From Cryptomeria japonica (Eukaryota; Streptophyta; Pinopsida; Cupressales; Cupressaceae), in contig NC_081406.1 in NCBI RefSeq assembly GCF_030272615.1, forward strand, positions 116,279,783-116,343,782: a stretch of DNA of 64,000 nucleotides, written 5' to 3'. Positions 43,964 through 55,735 of this stretch are shown one piece after another; position 1 is the first letter of the stretch, and each line of letters opens with the position of its first letter. The notes under the pieces were generated by a model. The model saw only the letters and a list, made by a program, of their open reading frames with translations. It did not search any database and had not been told where the DNA came from. Position numbers and translations under genes: made by a program.

Positions 43964-45414
43964 TGTAGGATTCAAATATGAATAAAACAATGACAAAAAT
44001 TGAAAATATAAATCATAAGAAATTATTTGTCTTTACAACATTATAAGAGTTTAAAAACTGTCATATCTATGAATGATGTTGTGAAAAAAGGATTAGTGGA
44101 CAATAAAGAAATCATGTTAGTAAGCTTTCAACCATAAGCATAACATGAAAATGAATTCATTTCAAAGCATATCAAGAACAATTAACAACAAAGCAAAAAA
44201 GAAAAATAAAGAACTAAACAACTCTAATACTCCCTCCCTATGCTTGATGATGTTGGCTCTTCCTTGTTCATCTCCTCTCCAAGTCCTAAATGAGTTTATC
44301 TCTCAACTTTTAGCACTATCCATGGATGTCATATGAAGATTCAAGATGGTTTTAAATGAAAAGAAATGCTTATGGAAATGTAAAATATTTGCTATGAGAA
44401 AGCTCCTAATTAATGTCTATGTGAATTTTACTATAATAACAATGCTCAAATGCTTTCCTCTCCTTTTTTGCTTGGGGAATGAGGTCCTTTTATAAGGAAA
44501 AATGTTGATTCAATGGCCCAGATTGAGTGGGCTTGTGAAGGGTCAAGATTGATGGGTTTGGGATCCATGTGATGGCTTTCAACCCAATCCCATGATGGCA
44601 AGTGTCAACATGAGATGGCTTGATAGGAGAGGGAAGAAGCATTAAATGCTTGAGATGACATGAGGTTACCCTAGGTGGTTTAGTTAGGCTTGAGTTAGTG
44701 GATAAAGATTTTATCCAATGGATAAACTCTTGTGCAAGAGTTAATGGAGATAACCATGGTCAAAGCAATAAATGCTTGAAGAGACTCATGAGTTAAATGA
44801 GGGTTGAGTTAGAGAGAAAGTCTCTAACCATGTGGGGAGGTTGAGTTAACCATTAATGGTTGTGGAAGAGCCATAAAGGCTTTGAAAGACTTTGGGAGTT
44901 AACTTGTTGAAAAATAAAAGCCTTTAATGCATTTCAAAGACTTTGAGGCATTTTTGAGAAGTGACCTTTGTTTGGGAATGTGCAAATGATTAGGGAGGGG
45001 GATTAGGCTAATTAGAAGGGATTAGAAGAGTTTAGAAGAAAGTTAGTGAGAAATTGGGTGAGGATAAAAGGGGATATTAATTAAAATAAAATTCATTTAT
45101 TTCAACTAAAATTGTGCAACTTGCATTTGTAGGAGAATGCAAGTGGGAGGGTTTTAGAGATTTAAATAAATATTGATTTATTTAAATGTGAGAGAGATTA
45201 ATTAAACAAATATGCTTTATTCATTTAATTAATTGTTAGAATATGGTTTAATGAATTAATTTTAAATAAATTGAATAATTTATTTAATTAATAGAAGAAG
45301 AGGTTCAAGATGAATTAATTAAATATTAATTTAATAAACTATTGACTGATGGTTAAATAATCAAATAAATACTAAATATTCATTCAATTAAGAGGACGGA
45401 TTTGGGTGTCTACA
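43964..45414 (-). repeat. Probable 3' LTR of element 5
   Basis: On the minus strand it starts TGTAGACACCC at 45414 after a polypurine tract. A matching terminus ...GAATCCTACA at 43964 gives TGTAG/CTACA ends and a length of about 1451 bp. That end is a guess from the termini, since no second LTR is in the window. The interior is rich in AATTAAT repeats near 45130-45380. The small plus frame at 44145-44336 has no recognisable domain. Confidence 0.6.
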
Positions 45415-45430
45415 TTTGCCCCTCTTTGAG
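45415..45430 (-). other. Polypurine tract of element 5
   Basis: On the minus strand CTCAAAGAGGGGCAAA directly precedes TGTAGACACCC. Confidence 0.8.
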
Positions 45431-46699
45431 ACGGTATGGTTTATCAAATCATTTCAAAGAAAAACAAGTAAGCATAGTACATTCCCTAGTATGCACCAAG
45501 GTAGTGGTTAGGCATGCCCCCTCGAGAGATGGGACAAAATTTTAGAAAATTGGGAGATCTCTCGAAAAAATAGAAAGAAGTTAGGGGATAGTAGAATAGA
45601 GGAATTTAGAGGAAGTGGCGAGAGAATGGAGGAAAACAGGGGTAAAACGGAGAAATGACAAGCCTCAGAAGTACACAGGGTCCATGGCAGTCACAGGGTG
45701 ATGCAACGGTAGGATACAAATAGGGGAGAAGGGGATAAACACTCCTCATTTATACACGTGGCCATAGAAATCCAAAGCCTTTGACAATGACATGTGCAAC
45801 AATGTAGGAGAACGAAAATGGTGTTTCCCATTGCTAATCATCGATTGGAGCCCATCAAGAGGTACCAACGGCCATCGGAGTATGGTCTCCCGGTAAGTCT
45901 AGTTCTGACTTTTGCCTTTTGAGTTCATTTAATGCATTAAATAGCTAGGGGAAAATATCAAATGACAAAGGCAATAAAATGTTGTTTTAGCGCTTTTGTT
46001 GTCTAAAGTAGTGCATCTGTGCCACAATGGCGCTTTTGTGTAGTGGTTTTAGTGTTATTGCCAATATAGCACTTTGGTATAGGAGGTATAGCGCTATTGT
46101 TTTTGTAGTTTTAACATGTTTGTCCAGTTGAATGAATGAGGTTAGTGTAGTGCATGTGTTGCATATTGTAGCACTTTTGATTTTTGTGAGCCCTTTTGTA
46201 GGTAAAAATAGCGCAGTTGATTAGGGTAGCACTTTTGTATGTTGGAAATAGCATTGTTGATTTTGTTGTGGTGCTTTTGTCAGTGTTGTAGCACTTTTTC
46301 TAGTAAGTGTAGAAGGATTGGTGTTGGTTGCCCCAAGTTGAATGTCAAATGGATAGTTGATAGCAACAATTGCTTTTTGCATGCGTAATAGTGACCTATG
46401 AGACTAAGTGAACTTGTTGAGACTAGGAAAGTGATGTAAATGCCTGTTGGTAGTCTAGGTTTAGTAGTGAGTCAAATTACCCGATGAGACTTAGGTACTT
46501 TTAAAAAGCATCTAATGAAGTCTAGGTAAGAGGCAATGTTGCATAGAAAAGATTACTGACAGTGTGTGTGTGATTTGTGGTTTGTGTAGGAGGATCACCT
46601 AGGGGTATTGTAGATGTGTGAGAGGCATCTGGCCATACAACCCCTATGAGATTAGTTGACAGTTCAGGAGATAGATTTTATATGTGTAGTAGGTTTATA
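45431..46699 (+). promoter_or_regulatory. Upstream region of the PMD relic with a repeated TAGC(A/G)CTTTTGT motif
   Basis: No protein frame is visible. Between about 45985 and 46300 the motif TAGCGCTTTTGT and close variants occur some eleven times with spacing of about 15-80 bp (for example near 45989, 46028, 46089, 46170, 46226 and 46270). It lies upstream of the plus-strand PMD relic, so it could be promoter or leader sequence of that gene, or a simple repeat. I cannot tell which. Confidence 0.4.
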
Positions 46700-48560
46700 T
46701 GATATGATGCACCTACCCATGATTCAAACAAATCGTAGATTACTGACAGCACCGGCCAAGCGATGGCACAACAATACATGCTCCTTTCAATTGGTGACAC
46801 TCAAGGACATCTAGAGGATACTGCATATCCTGATTATTGGGGAGCTTGTTACATATGACAGGGTGCTAGGCGAGATGACACTACGGTGAGTATTCTCGTA
46901 TCTTGATTTAGAGGTTTTTGATGGATCGGTTCCGTGGGGGACATAGCAGACTCATATGAGGCATTACCAAGAGTGGTATCAAGAATTGTGGGAGGGCTAC
47001 TATGTCCAGATCAGAAGTTGCATGGGCTTGTAGTGGGTTGGGGGCAGGTGATAGAGTAGATGATCAGTGAGGGCACCCGATATGCATGGGGACCATGTGT
47101 GCTGGCACATTTATATAGGGATTTGCATGATGTTGTGTACCATGAGATTTCATCGTTGGGAGTAGGGATTACCTTGCTTCATATCTGGGCATGGGAGCAC
47201 TTTCTGATATTGAGACTAGTGTGTCTGAGGTTTAGGGCAATTGACCAGCCCTATGTATATATCTATATGGAGGTATGATGACACAAACCCAACTGGGGAA
47301 ACTAGAGTACTGGCGATGTGCATTGGATGAGTTAGATACAATGATATGGCACCCCTATGGGGAGTGTAAGCAGTGGGAGGATGATGCAGAGGCGATGCCA
47401 TATGTATTCATGGGGTGGTTCCTCATTGGATGGACAATGTATGTGGTAGATCGACATTTTCCAGGGCAGTGATGACACAATTTGGGCGTATACAAGGTTA
47501 GCCCCAAGGTTCAGGTGAGTATACTAGGGTAGTACAAGATAGGTTCTAGTGGGGGTCAGTATTATCCCACAAGCAGGCGGTAGTAGAGTTTCAAACATTA
47601 CAGGCTATACCATGGGCATACTAAGCAGACGTTGCAGATGCGATGGTGATAGAGGAGTATATATAGTATTGTGTCACTCATCTGATTCCATGGATCTCAG
47701 ATCTCGCAGATCTCATGCCACCATTTGAGGATGATAGAACACCATGATAGGGGAGGAGGATGAGATTAGGCAAGGGTGGCGGAGGTAAATTTGGAGGTGG
47801 AGCAGGTGGAGGTGGCAGAGATGGTAGAGGAAATGGAGGTGGAGGTGGTGGGGGTAGGGGAGGTAGAATTGGAGGTGGAGCAAGTGGAGGAGGATGGTTA
47901 TAGAGGAGAGGTAGAGGTGGACAACCTTTACAACTGTTACAGGGTCTGCTAATACAGGGAGCAGCGAGAGCAGGAGGGAGAGATGTTGGTTGTGGAGAGG
48001 GTGGTGATGAGATGATGGAGATGTGACAAGGAGCAATAGGTGGTGGAGAGGGTGGTGATGAGATGATGGAGATGGGACAGGGATTCATAGGTGGGGGAGA
48101 GGGAGACCTATGAGATGTGGTGATATTACGGTTGCAGACTTGCCTGACATCAACCGATGTGCACATCCAAGATTTAGAGGCACAATTGGAGGATAGAGAT
48201 GTAGAGATTGTAGCCAGGGATGTCCATCTTTTTGCACGGGGAGTCGAGTTGACTGTAGTTGTGTGAGAGAGAGATGATGCAGTGGGTAGAGTGATGGACC
48301 TGTAGGATAAAGTGCGAGTTATGGTGGGAGTACAGGGATAGGGTCTAACTGGGGAGATGATGAGGGAGATGTGGCAAGCAAGGGAAGAGATTGATTACTA
48401 TTGAGGGTTATATGATCAGGTGGTACCGAGTAGTCAAGGAGCGACGAGCTATTCTTGGATGCGGCGGGTAAGATTAGAGCGGTCTCAAAGGGTTCAGAGT
48501 AGTGGTGGTATGATGGGTCCTCCTTGACAAGATGGTGAGGATGGTGGGGGAGTGGCATCT
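46700..48560 (+). pseudogene. Plant mobile domain (PMD)-like pseudogene, antisense to element 5
   Basis: Three frames carry pieces of an aminotransferase-like plant mobile domain. Near 46755-46880 the reading gives APAKRWHNNTCSFQLVT and RVLGEMT. 47060-47278 gives YAWGPCVLAHLYRDLHDV and LLHIWAWEHF, the most typical block. 47275-47472 gives ALDELDTMIWHPYGECKQW and MGWFLIGWTMYVVDRHFP. A Gly-rich run follows at 47757-47900 (GGGGKFGGGAGGGG) and then a helical tail (LEAQLEDRDVEIVARDVH) to about 48560. Frameshifts and stops make it non-functional. PMD genes in plants act in gene silencing and development, and copies are known inside gypsy elements. Here it runs opposite to pol. The long Pro-rich minus frame at 47678-48166 is its antisense shadow. 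Confidence 0.7.
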
Positions 48561-49069
48561 TGCCAATGTGCCATTTGCGGTGCTTATGTGCATTTTTACA
48601 TTGTTATTATACTGATACTTGGATGGCTCTTGGTAGACGATAATTTGGACATCATTGTATTTTGATACATGTGTTCTTTTTGGTGTGATATATGATGAGA
48701 TCTCAGTTTTGTGATGATGATATGATATGTATCCATGTGATGACATGATTTTCTTTATGTAGGATGATGATATGATTTATGTCTAAATATTTGATATGGA
48801 GATGTTTCCTTTCTAGATGTACATGTTGATGATATGATTTCTATATGTATGATATGGATGATTTGCTAACATGTGGATGCAGGTTTAATAGATGTATGAT
48901 ATTTTTGTTAGGATATTAATTTGATGAAATGATGATGATTTATGCTAAATGTTGAGATTAGATAATGAATAATGATATTTGATAGATAATATTGTATATG
49001 TTGACATGATGAGATAATGATATGGATGACATGAGTAAACTATGCATTTTGAAGATGTACTTAATGAAT
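48561..49069. other. Non-coding part of element 5 3' region
   Basis: No gene. GATGATATGATTT-like words recur from 48715 to 49020 without a fixed period. Confidence 0.5.
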
Positions 49070-49515
49070 CTAAATGAATGAAATGATACAAAAATGTCAT
49101 GTATGTTTTTAAATGAATGCAATAAATGGGTAAATGAATGTCCTTTATGACGAATAAATAAATTTAAAAAAAATTTTAAAATGCACTTTAATAAATAAGT
49201 GAATGTACTTAAATGAGTAAATGAATGAAAGGATTTGAAATGCATCTTAAATGAGTAAATTAATGCACTTATTTATTTCAAATGCAACTAAATGAAGGAA
49301 TGAATGCACTTTAATAAATAAATGAATGCACTTAAATGAGTAAATGAATGCACTTAAATGAGTAAATGAATGCACTTATTGATTTGAAATGCAACTACAT
49401 GAAGGAATGAATTCCCTTTAATGAATAAATGAATGCACTTATTGATTTGAAACGAAACTAAATGAAGGAATGAATGCACTTAATGAATAAAATGCAATTA
49501 AATGAAGGAATGTCG
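49070..49515. repeat. Degenerate minisatellite of AAATGAATGCACTT units
   Basis: Units such as AAATGAGTAAATGAATGCAC and AAATGCAACTAAATGAAGGA alternate over about 450 bp, with an imperfect period of roughly 20 bp and higher-order blocks near 45-85 bp. Confidence 0.8.
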
Positions 49516-50834
49516 TTCCTACATGGTATATAAATGTCAAGTTGGTTGGAAAATGCAGATATGGAATGGAGATGTGAGATGATGTATCAAAGAACTTCGT
49601 CATGATTGTACCCAAGACAAGGTTTATAGGATTAGCTTTTTCATAGAAACCTAAATTAATTGCATGCAGACAACAGATATGAATAATGAATAAATAAATG
49701 GGTGACATGCAACTAAATGCAATACAAATAGATCAGATGAAATGGTGATCATTGGCTTATTCACAGTGCTTATTTTTCATCATTGAGCATGGCAGTATTC
49801 ATCTTGGCTGAGGTATCAAAAACCAAGGTTGAGCATTTCACCTGTAAGCAAACATTGCAGACAAGGAAAGTTCCCCTCCATCCCGGATCATGTACAAATG
49901 GTCAAGGTATACGTTGTAGTCAGGAAGCCATAGTGATCCATGACTATATTTTTGTATAGGATCATGTATCTTAGTGAACTTCCCATGTAGACACCATTAG
50001 TATATATCCCAAAACTTCATTGGAACAATCCACAGACAGTAAACAAAGAAAAAGATATTAGGAACCATCCTGACTACTCTAATCACTTGTGGATATCTTG
50101 GAGTAGCATAGGAACCTGATACAGATACCAAAAATTTGACCAAGTGTTTATCAGCCAAACAAAATTTGCTTGTCAAAGAAAATGTTACCATGTCTTGTTT
50201 GCAAGGAAGGATGCATCCTTGTGAAGATAGTTGTGCACAGATGTGTGATTTGTTGGTTGATTTTGATAGGTGGTCAGTGTTTTAAGGATTTTGAAAATGT
50301 TGATTTCGTGACTGTTGCGATGTGTATGTACAAGGAATAATATACTTTGCAATCTTTTTGATTGATTTTGATGCTTTTATCACGTTTTTGGGTTTTTTTT
50401 TAATGTTGTGAATGTTTTTGTGTTTTCTTTAGGATATTTTGCAAATGTTTTTGGGATTTTCTGAGATTTTATGAATGTTCTTGGTATTATTTCAAGACAT
50501 TTTTGAATGAGAAACCCAATGAATCACAAGCATGGAGAATCCACTCCCATCAGTAGGTTAAGAACATTGCCCCCAATTAAGTGTTGGTATGAAGTGTGAA
50601 ATGGGACACATGAAGAAATAACCTTGATTGTAGATCAATAACAAGCCATGGTATAAATGATGGGTGAATGGATGCAATGGATGTGATCGCAACAAGTCTG
50701 AAAGAAAATGGAGCCATAGCCTTTACAAATGGCACCTGTTTACCAAGTTTTCACCACCGTACTTATCCAAGGCGCCACCAGAGTGGTTTTCACCGTTTGG
50801 ATGAATGATTTTTCTTGACTATTTTCTTGATTGT
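49516..50834 (-). other. Region between minisatellite and integrase of element 5
   Basis: No recognisable gene. A polypurine-like CTTAATTGGGGGCAA followed by TGTTC lies on the minus strand at 50562-50581, close behind the integrase stop; it looks like a tract and LTR start but I find no second copy to confirm an LTR. A T-rich stretch is at 50340-50500 and 50815-50890. Confidence 0.45.
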
Positions 50835-52004
50835 TTATTTTTTTTGTATTTTGTTCAGGACTTTTTCTGAATGTTTTTGGTATTTTTTGATATTGGATGA
50901 GCCTGATGCTCTGCACAGCTTATGTATGAAATTTTTGAGATGCATGATGTTGACCAGATCTACTAGTGGTTCTCCTTCTGAAGTTTCTAACTGATATGCC
51001 CTAGACACAAAGATGACAGTGATGACATGTGGACCCAGGCAATTGGATTCAAATTTGCCCCGATGTTCTCTATTTGGTTGATTATGAGGATTCTCCCTGA
51101 GAACAAGATCTCCTACTTCAAATGTGTAGGGTTTGACCCTATGACTATAGCTTTTGCTCATGCATTGTTGATAGGCTTTTAGGTGACTGCAGGCAGCTTG
51201 TCTCTTTTCATCAAGTAGTTCCAAGTCCTGAAGACGCGAGACTTGGTATTCTTCATCATTTATTAGATTGCGCAAGGAGACCCATAGAGATGGTAATTCA
51301 ACCTCAATAGACAAGATGGATTCGGCTCCATAAACCAGTGAGTAGGGGATTGCACCTGTAGGGGTTCGAATTGTAGTTCGATATGCCCATAGTGTTGGAT
51401 TCAAATGAATGTGCCAATCATGACTAGCATCATTAACTATCTTTTTCAGGATCCTCAATATATTCTTATTGGATTCTTCTACTTAACCATTTCCTTGTGG
51501 GTAATATGGGGTGGAAAAACGGTGTTGGATATGAAACTTCTCACAGAGTTCGCAGATTTCTTGATTTTTGAAAGGGATTCTATTATCTATGATGATGGAC
51601 ATGGGTACACCATAATGACAAATGATGTAATTAAGGATGAATGAGGCAATCTGCTTGCCGGTGACTTGGGTGAGTGGAACGACTTTGATCCACTTGATGA
51701 AGTACACTGTGGCGGTAATGATAAATTTATGACCGTTGGATGAAGATGGATGGATTTTACCCACAAGGTCAAGTCCCCATTGACAAAAGGGCCATGGTGT
51801 TGTGATAGGTTGTAATTCTTGTGCTTGGGCATGTATCAGATCTCTGTGAACTTGGCACTTCTTGCACTTTCTGACAAAGTAGTAGGAGTCTTTTTCCATG
51901 GAGTGCCAATAGTATCCTTCTTGCATGATCTTTTTAGGTAATGAAGGGTTACTTGAATGAGCTCTGTAGATACCTTCATGTACTTCTTCGAATGTTGTGG
52001 TCAC
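50835..52004 (-). pseudogene. Element 5 integrase
   Basis: Two frame-matched pieces, 51483-52004 and 50835-51458, are separated by a TAA at about 51481 in the sequence GNG-stop-VEE, most simply a CAA to TAA change. The zinc-binding HHCC part is clear: HSSNPSLPKKIMQEGYYW then CKKCQVHRD. The catalytic core shows D in GLDLVGKIHP, D in IIIDNRIPF (normally DNG, Gly changed to Arg) and E in VEESNKN. The C-terminal part has VKPYTFEVGDLVLRE and GPHVITVIF. Integrase would insert the element cDNA into chromosomal DNA; this copy is inactive. Confidence 0.85.
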
Positions 52005-52079
52005 CTCACCTTGCTCTAGACATCGGAGGAGAGTACCATTGAGACCTAGGTGGCATAGGGTTTCAACAATGACGGTATA

Positions 52080-53128
52080 TCGAGAGGATTAACGTATGAA
52101 GGTTTTTCATTGATTGTTTGATTGGTTAGGAGAAAGGATTTGATTACGTAAATAGGCATAAAATTCACCATACCATGGGGAATTGAGACCGATGAGTTGA
52201 CAGACCATCTCAGATTTTGGGATATCATAAGCGGGGATCCAAAGTTGTTCAACTAAGAACTCATAGCATGTGGAGTTCTGCGGAAGATCAAGGAGAGAGG
52301 CTATTGTAGCCATTGCATCTGCAACTCTGTTCTGGTCTCAAGGAATCTTCTCAAAAGTGATAGTTGCACAAATAGTTCTTTGAAGCTATCAACCATTTTC
52401 TTGTAAGGCATGAGCTTATCATCCTTATTTTGGTATTCATCAATGACCTGTCGGATGACTAGTTGTGAATCACCATAGATCTGTAGCTCTTTTAAGTTCC
52501 ACTGCATGACCATGCGTAGTTCTGTTATCAAAGCTTCATATTATTCTTTGTTATTGGTACATGGGAATGTAAGCCGATATGATTTTGGAATGCTATCACC
52601 TTGAGGTGTGATGAAGAGAATGCCAGCCCCTGAACCATGTCTGGTGTGAGCCATCAAAATATAACTTCCATTTTCTTGTTGGCGTTACTATGAAAATATC
52701 CTCATCTGGAAAATTGGAAATGAGAGGATGGTCGCTTGTGAGCAGTTCTTCAGCTAGCTGATCTACAATGACTTGTCCTTTGATGTCTTTGCGTTCCACA
52801 TATTCTATGTCAAATTCACTAAGGAGCATAACCCACTTTGCCAGATTGCATGTTAGTGTTGTACATACTTGAGTGGATCTAGCCTGGCAATGAGTTGTTT
52901 CTTGTATGTCAACATGTAGTGCCTTAATTTGGTGGCTGCCAAAATTACTGCTAGACAAGCTCGGTCAATAGGGGTATAATTGAGTTCATACCCTACCAAT
53001 GTTTTTGAAATGTAGTATACTGCACATTCTTTGCCTTCTGCATTATTTTGTGCGAGTAAGATGCCTAAGACCATTGTTGTAGCTAATATGTATAACAATA
53101 AGGGCTTGTCTAGAGATGGTGGTGTCAT
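52080..53128 (-). pseudogene. Element 5 RNase H region
   Basis: 52853-53128 carries the segment after reverse transcriptase (ECAVYYISKTLVGYELNYTPI and AATKLRHYML). 52596-52958 and 52301-52531 in other frames carry the RNase H itself: KLYFDGSHQT, then ITELRMVMQWNLKELQIYGDSQLVI with the catalytic D in YGDSQL. At least two frameshifts. 52046-52313 is a decayed linker toward integrase. Confidence 0.8.
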
Positions 53129-53149
53129 TAGGTAGTCTTTTAACTACTG

Positions 53150-53608
53150 GAATGCTTGTTGGCAATTCTCTCCCCATTTGAAATGAAAATTCTTGTGAAG
53201 CAAATGTTTGAAGGGATGACATTTGTCGGCCAATTATGCAATGAACTGTTGAATTGATTGTAGCCTTCCTTGTAATGTTCTTAGTTGACTGATTTTCCTA
53301 GGAGGTAGCATCTCCATAGTTGCTTTGACCTTTGCGGGATCAACCTCAATTCCTTTGTTTGACACAAAACATCCCAAGAGCTTCCTGAAGGTTACCCCAA
53401 AGACACACTTCTTTGGATTTAAGCCTACATTATATTGCTCCAGTCTGTTGAATATTTTGTCCAGTACGGTGAGGTGACCCTCTTTGGTTAATGATTTAGC
53501 TAGTAAATCATCCACATAGTCTTCCATCAGTGTATGCATCATATCATGGAAGATATTAGTCATTTCCCTTTGATATGTGGCACCAACATTCTTGAGACCA
53601 AGTGGAAA
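53150..53608 (-). pseudogene. Element 5 reverse transcriptase, C-terminal part
   Basis: After the site of the element 4 insertion the frame reads FPLGLKNVGATYQREM, then the catalytic box EDYVDDLLAKS, NPKKCVFGV and GIEVDPAKVKATMEM, all standard gypsy reverse transcriptase blocks. It is the continuation of 60321-60756. Codons printed beyond 53608 belong to the inserted LTR. Confidence 0.88.
53604..53608. repeat. Target-site duplication of element 4 (GGAAA), left copy
   Basis: GGAAA at 53604-53608 is repeated at 60321-60325 outside the other LTR. Confidence 0.92.
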
Positions 53609-54670
53609 TGTTAGGTCCCAGAGACAACTAAGAGGGGGGGGGGGTGAATCAGTTGTCAAATAAATTCAAACCAAAAACAACTTACCCAACTTAATTCTTA
53701 ATACCGGTAAACCAGTTAAGTATGTCGGTAGATAGTGTTAACAATTAATTGCAATACCGATAAAGATTAATGCATGAAACATAAACACAAAGTCATCCAC
53801 AACACATAACATCAATATTTGTACGTGGAAACCCTGTAAGGGAAAAAACCACGATGGGAAACCTTACCCACAATCAAATGATACTACTGCAGATAGTAAG
53901 TGTACATAAATGGGGTCTATACATGCAAAAAGGCCAACAGCCTAGAGCTCACTGCTCAATCACAAAAGGGAGTCACAATGACTACAGTTGGATGGTTAAA
54001 TCCAATAAGAATGTACTGCACAAAATAGCATCTTCATATGCTAGATTCAGTACCGGTGTAATGCTGATATGCTTCCACAATAACCTAGCTTCACCTTCAA
54101 ATGATGTCTTCATGTATAGCTCTTCTTAATATCGCATATACCTTCTCACAATTCTTTTTCACATTTCACATTAGATCTTACAAATAAGATCTTACATTTA
54201 TACCATAACCTAAGACCAATTTTAGTAGGTCAGCTCTACAAGATATTACAATAAAAAATTTTACAAACAATATAATATCTGATGCAATAACCAATTAAAA
54301 ATGTCGGCTTAAAGCATTTAAAACAATAATTAATCATCTCCATAGCGTGCCATGCTGATTTGGAAAAGATAAACCTATCGATGTAACCCTAGGTAACCCT
54401 GGACCTATTTGCCGGTAAAAGCAAATATGCAAATATGAATATACCAATGATTAATTCTTCAAAAAAAAATGTCCACACGATGTCTTCGACATTACCAGGT
54501 GTCCTCCATATCATTCCAAGTGTTGATGATCATTATATCCTACCGGTGAACCATATACCAGTAACTGTGCAATAGTTACTTGCTTGTCGGTGAATGTTGT
54601 TGGATCTCCAAAGTGCTAGTGTTTTAGTAGGTGTTGACATCAATGAAAAAACCATACCAAAATACCAACA
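53609..54670 (-). repeat. 3' LTR of element 4
   Basis: On the minus strand it begins TGTTGGTATTTTGG at 54670 and ends GGGACCTAACA at 53609. A TATAAATG box (minus) lies at 54195-54202. A run of ten Gs (plus strand) near 53633-53642 is the C-rich run before the LTR end. No gene is in it. Confidence 0.93.
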
Positions 54671-55050
54671 ATCTCCCCCTTTGGCATTGATGGCAACACA
54701 AGATGGAAAAACCATCAAAGTGCCAAAATAGAAATGCCAAAAACCAACAATCTCCAAAAAGATCATAACCAGAATACAGAGAGTAATAGTCTCTCCCAAA
54801 CAACAATCTCTCCCCCTAGGAGCAACATGTGTTATCCAAAGTTCTCTTAAAAGATAATGTGTTTTTCCATAGATATCTCTCCCCCTTTGACATCAAATAC
54901 CAAAGTTACAATAATAAAATCAAGTTCATATACAAAATACCAATCAATTCAATATACCAACTACTCCTCCTGAGAAGTAGCTTCCTCATCAAAGACCGGA
55001 GTAAAAGATTTCTCTGTAAATTATGTCGGTTGATGACAATTATCAATTGT
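54671..55050 (-). other. Polypurine tract and 3' non-coding region of element 4
   Basis: AAAGGGGGAGAT on the minus strand (54671-54682) adjoins the LTR. Similar runs occur at 54806-54820 and 54877-54888, as in elements 2 and 3. No gene is present. Confidence 0.85.
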
Positions 55051-55735
55051 CTAAGTCTCTACCGGTGGTGCTATGACTCCAAGCTGATCTCTGAGATATT
55101 CAAAAGTCTCCTTAGGCAAAGGTTTTGTGAAAATATCTGCAAGCTGTTCTTTAGTATTCACATAAACCAGTTTTATCTCTTTTTCTTCAACTTTTTCCCT
55201 TAAAAAATTTAGTTTGATAGAAACATGTTTTGTTTTGGAATGTAATACCAAATTCTTAGATATATCAATCGTTGCAGTGTTATCACAATATATAGTAATA
55301 GGTTCCTTGCATTTTACCTTTATGTCTTTCAACATTTGCTTAAGCCATAGTACCTGTGTACAGTTAGTTGCTGCTACAACATATTCTGATTCTGCTGTTG
55401 ATAAAGATGTACAACTTTGTTTCTTACTCAACCAAGAAACTAATCTCTTTCCAAGAAAGAATGCTCCACCGGTGGTGCTTTTTCTATCATCCACATCTCC
55501 TGCCCAATTTGCATCTATGTATGCACATAGATCAAAATTTTCATCTCTAGGATACCATAATCCAAGATTTGCAGTGCCTTATAAGTATCAGAAAATCCTT
55601 TTTACTGCCGATTCATGATTTTCTCTAGGATTACTTTGAAATCTAGAAACAATACTTACTGCATTCATAATATCAGGTTTGGTTTGTGTCAAATACAGTA
55701 AACCTCCTATCATAGACTTGTATCTATTGGATTAA
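55051..55735 (-). pseudogene. Element 4 RNase H and end of reverse transcriptase
   Basis: The frame reads from about 55735 (SMIGGLLYLTQTKPDIMNAV) through two stops near 55590 into the main piece 55051-55494: DDRKSTTGGAFFLGKRLVSW, STAESEYVVAATN, YCDNTATIDISKN, KHVSIKLNFLRE and ADIFTKPLP. These are the standard copia RNase H blocks with catalytic D in YCDN. It is in a different frame from 55710-56636, so a small indel lies near 55720-55735. Confidence 0.9.

Noticed and set aside
47678-48166. Long Pro-rich minus-strand ORF (162 codons) as an extensin-like gene
   Set aside because: It is the exact antisense of the Gly-rich part of the PMD relic; low-complexity G-rich DNA gives open frames on both strands.
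49070-49515. CRISPR-like array
   Set aside because: Units are degenerate, AT-rich and contiguous without unique spacers, and the sequence is a plant retrotransposon.
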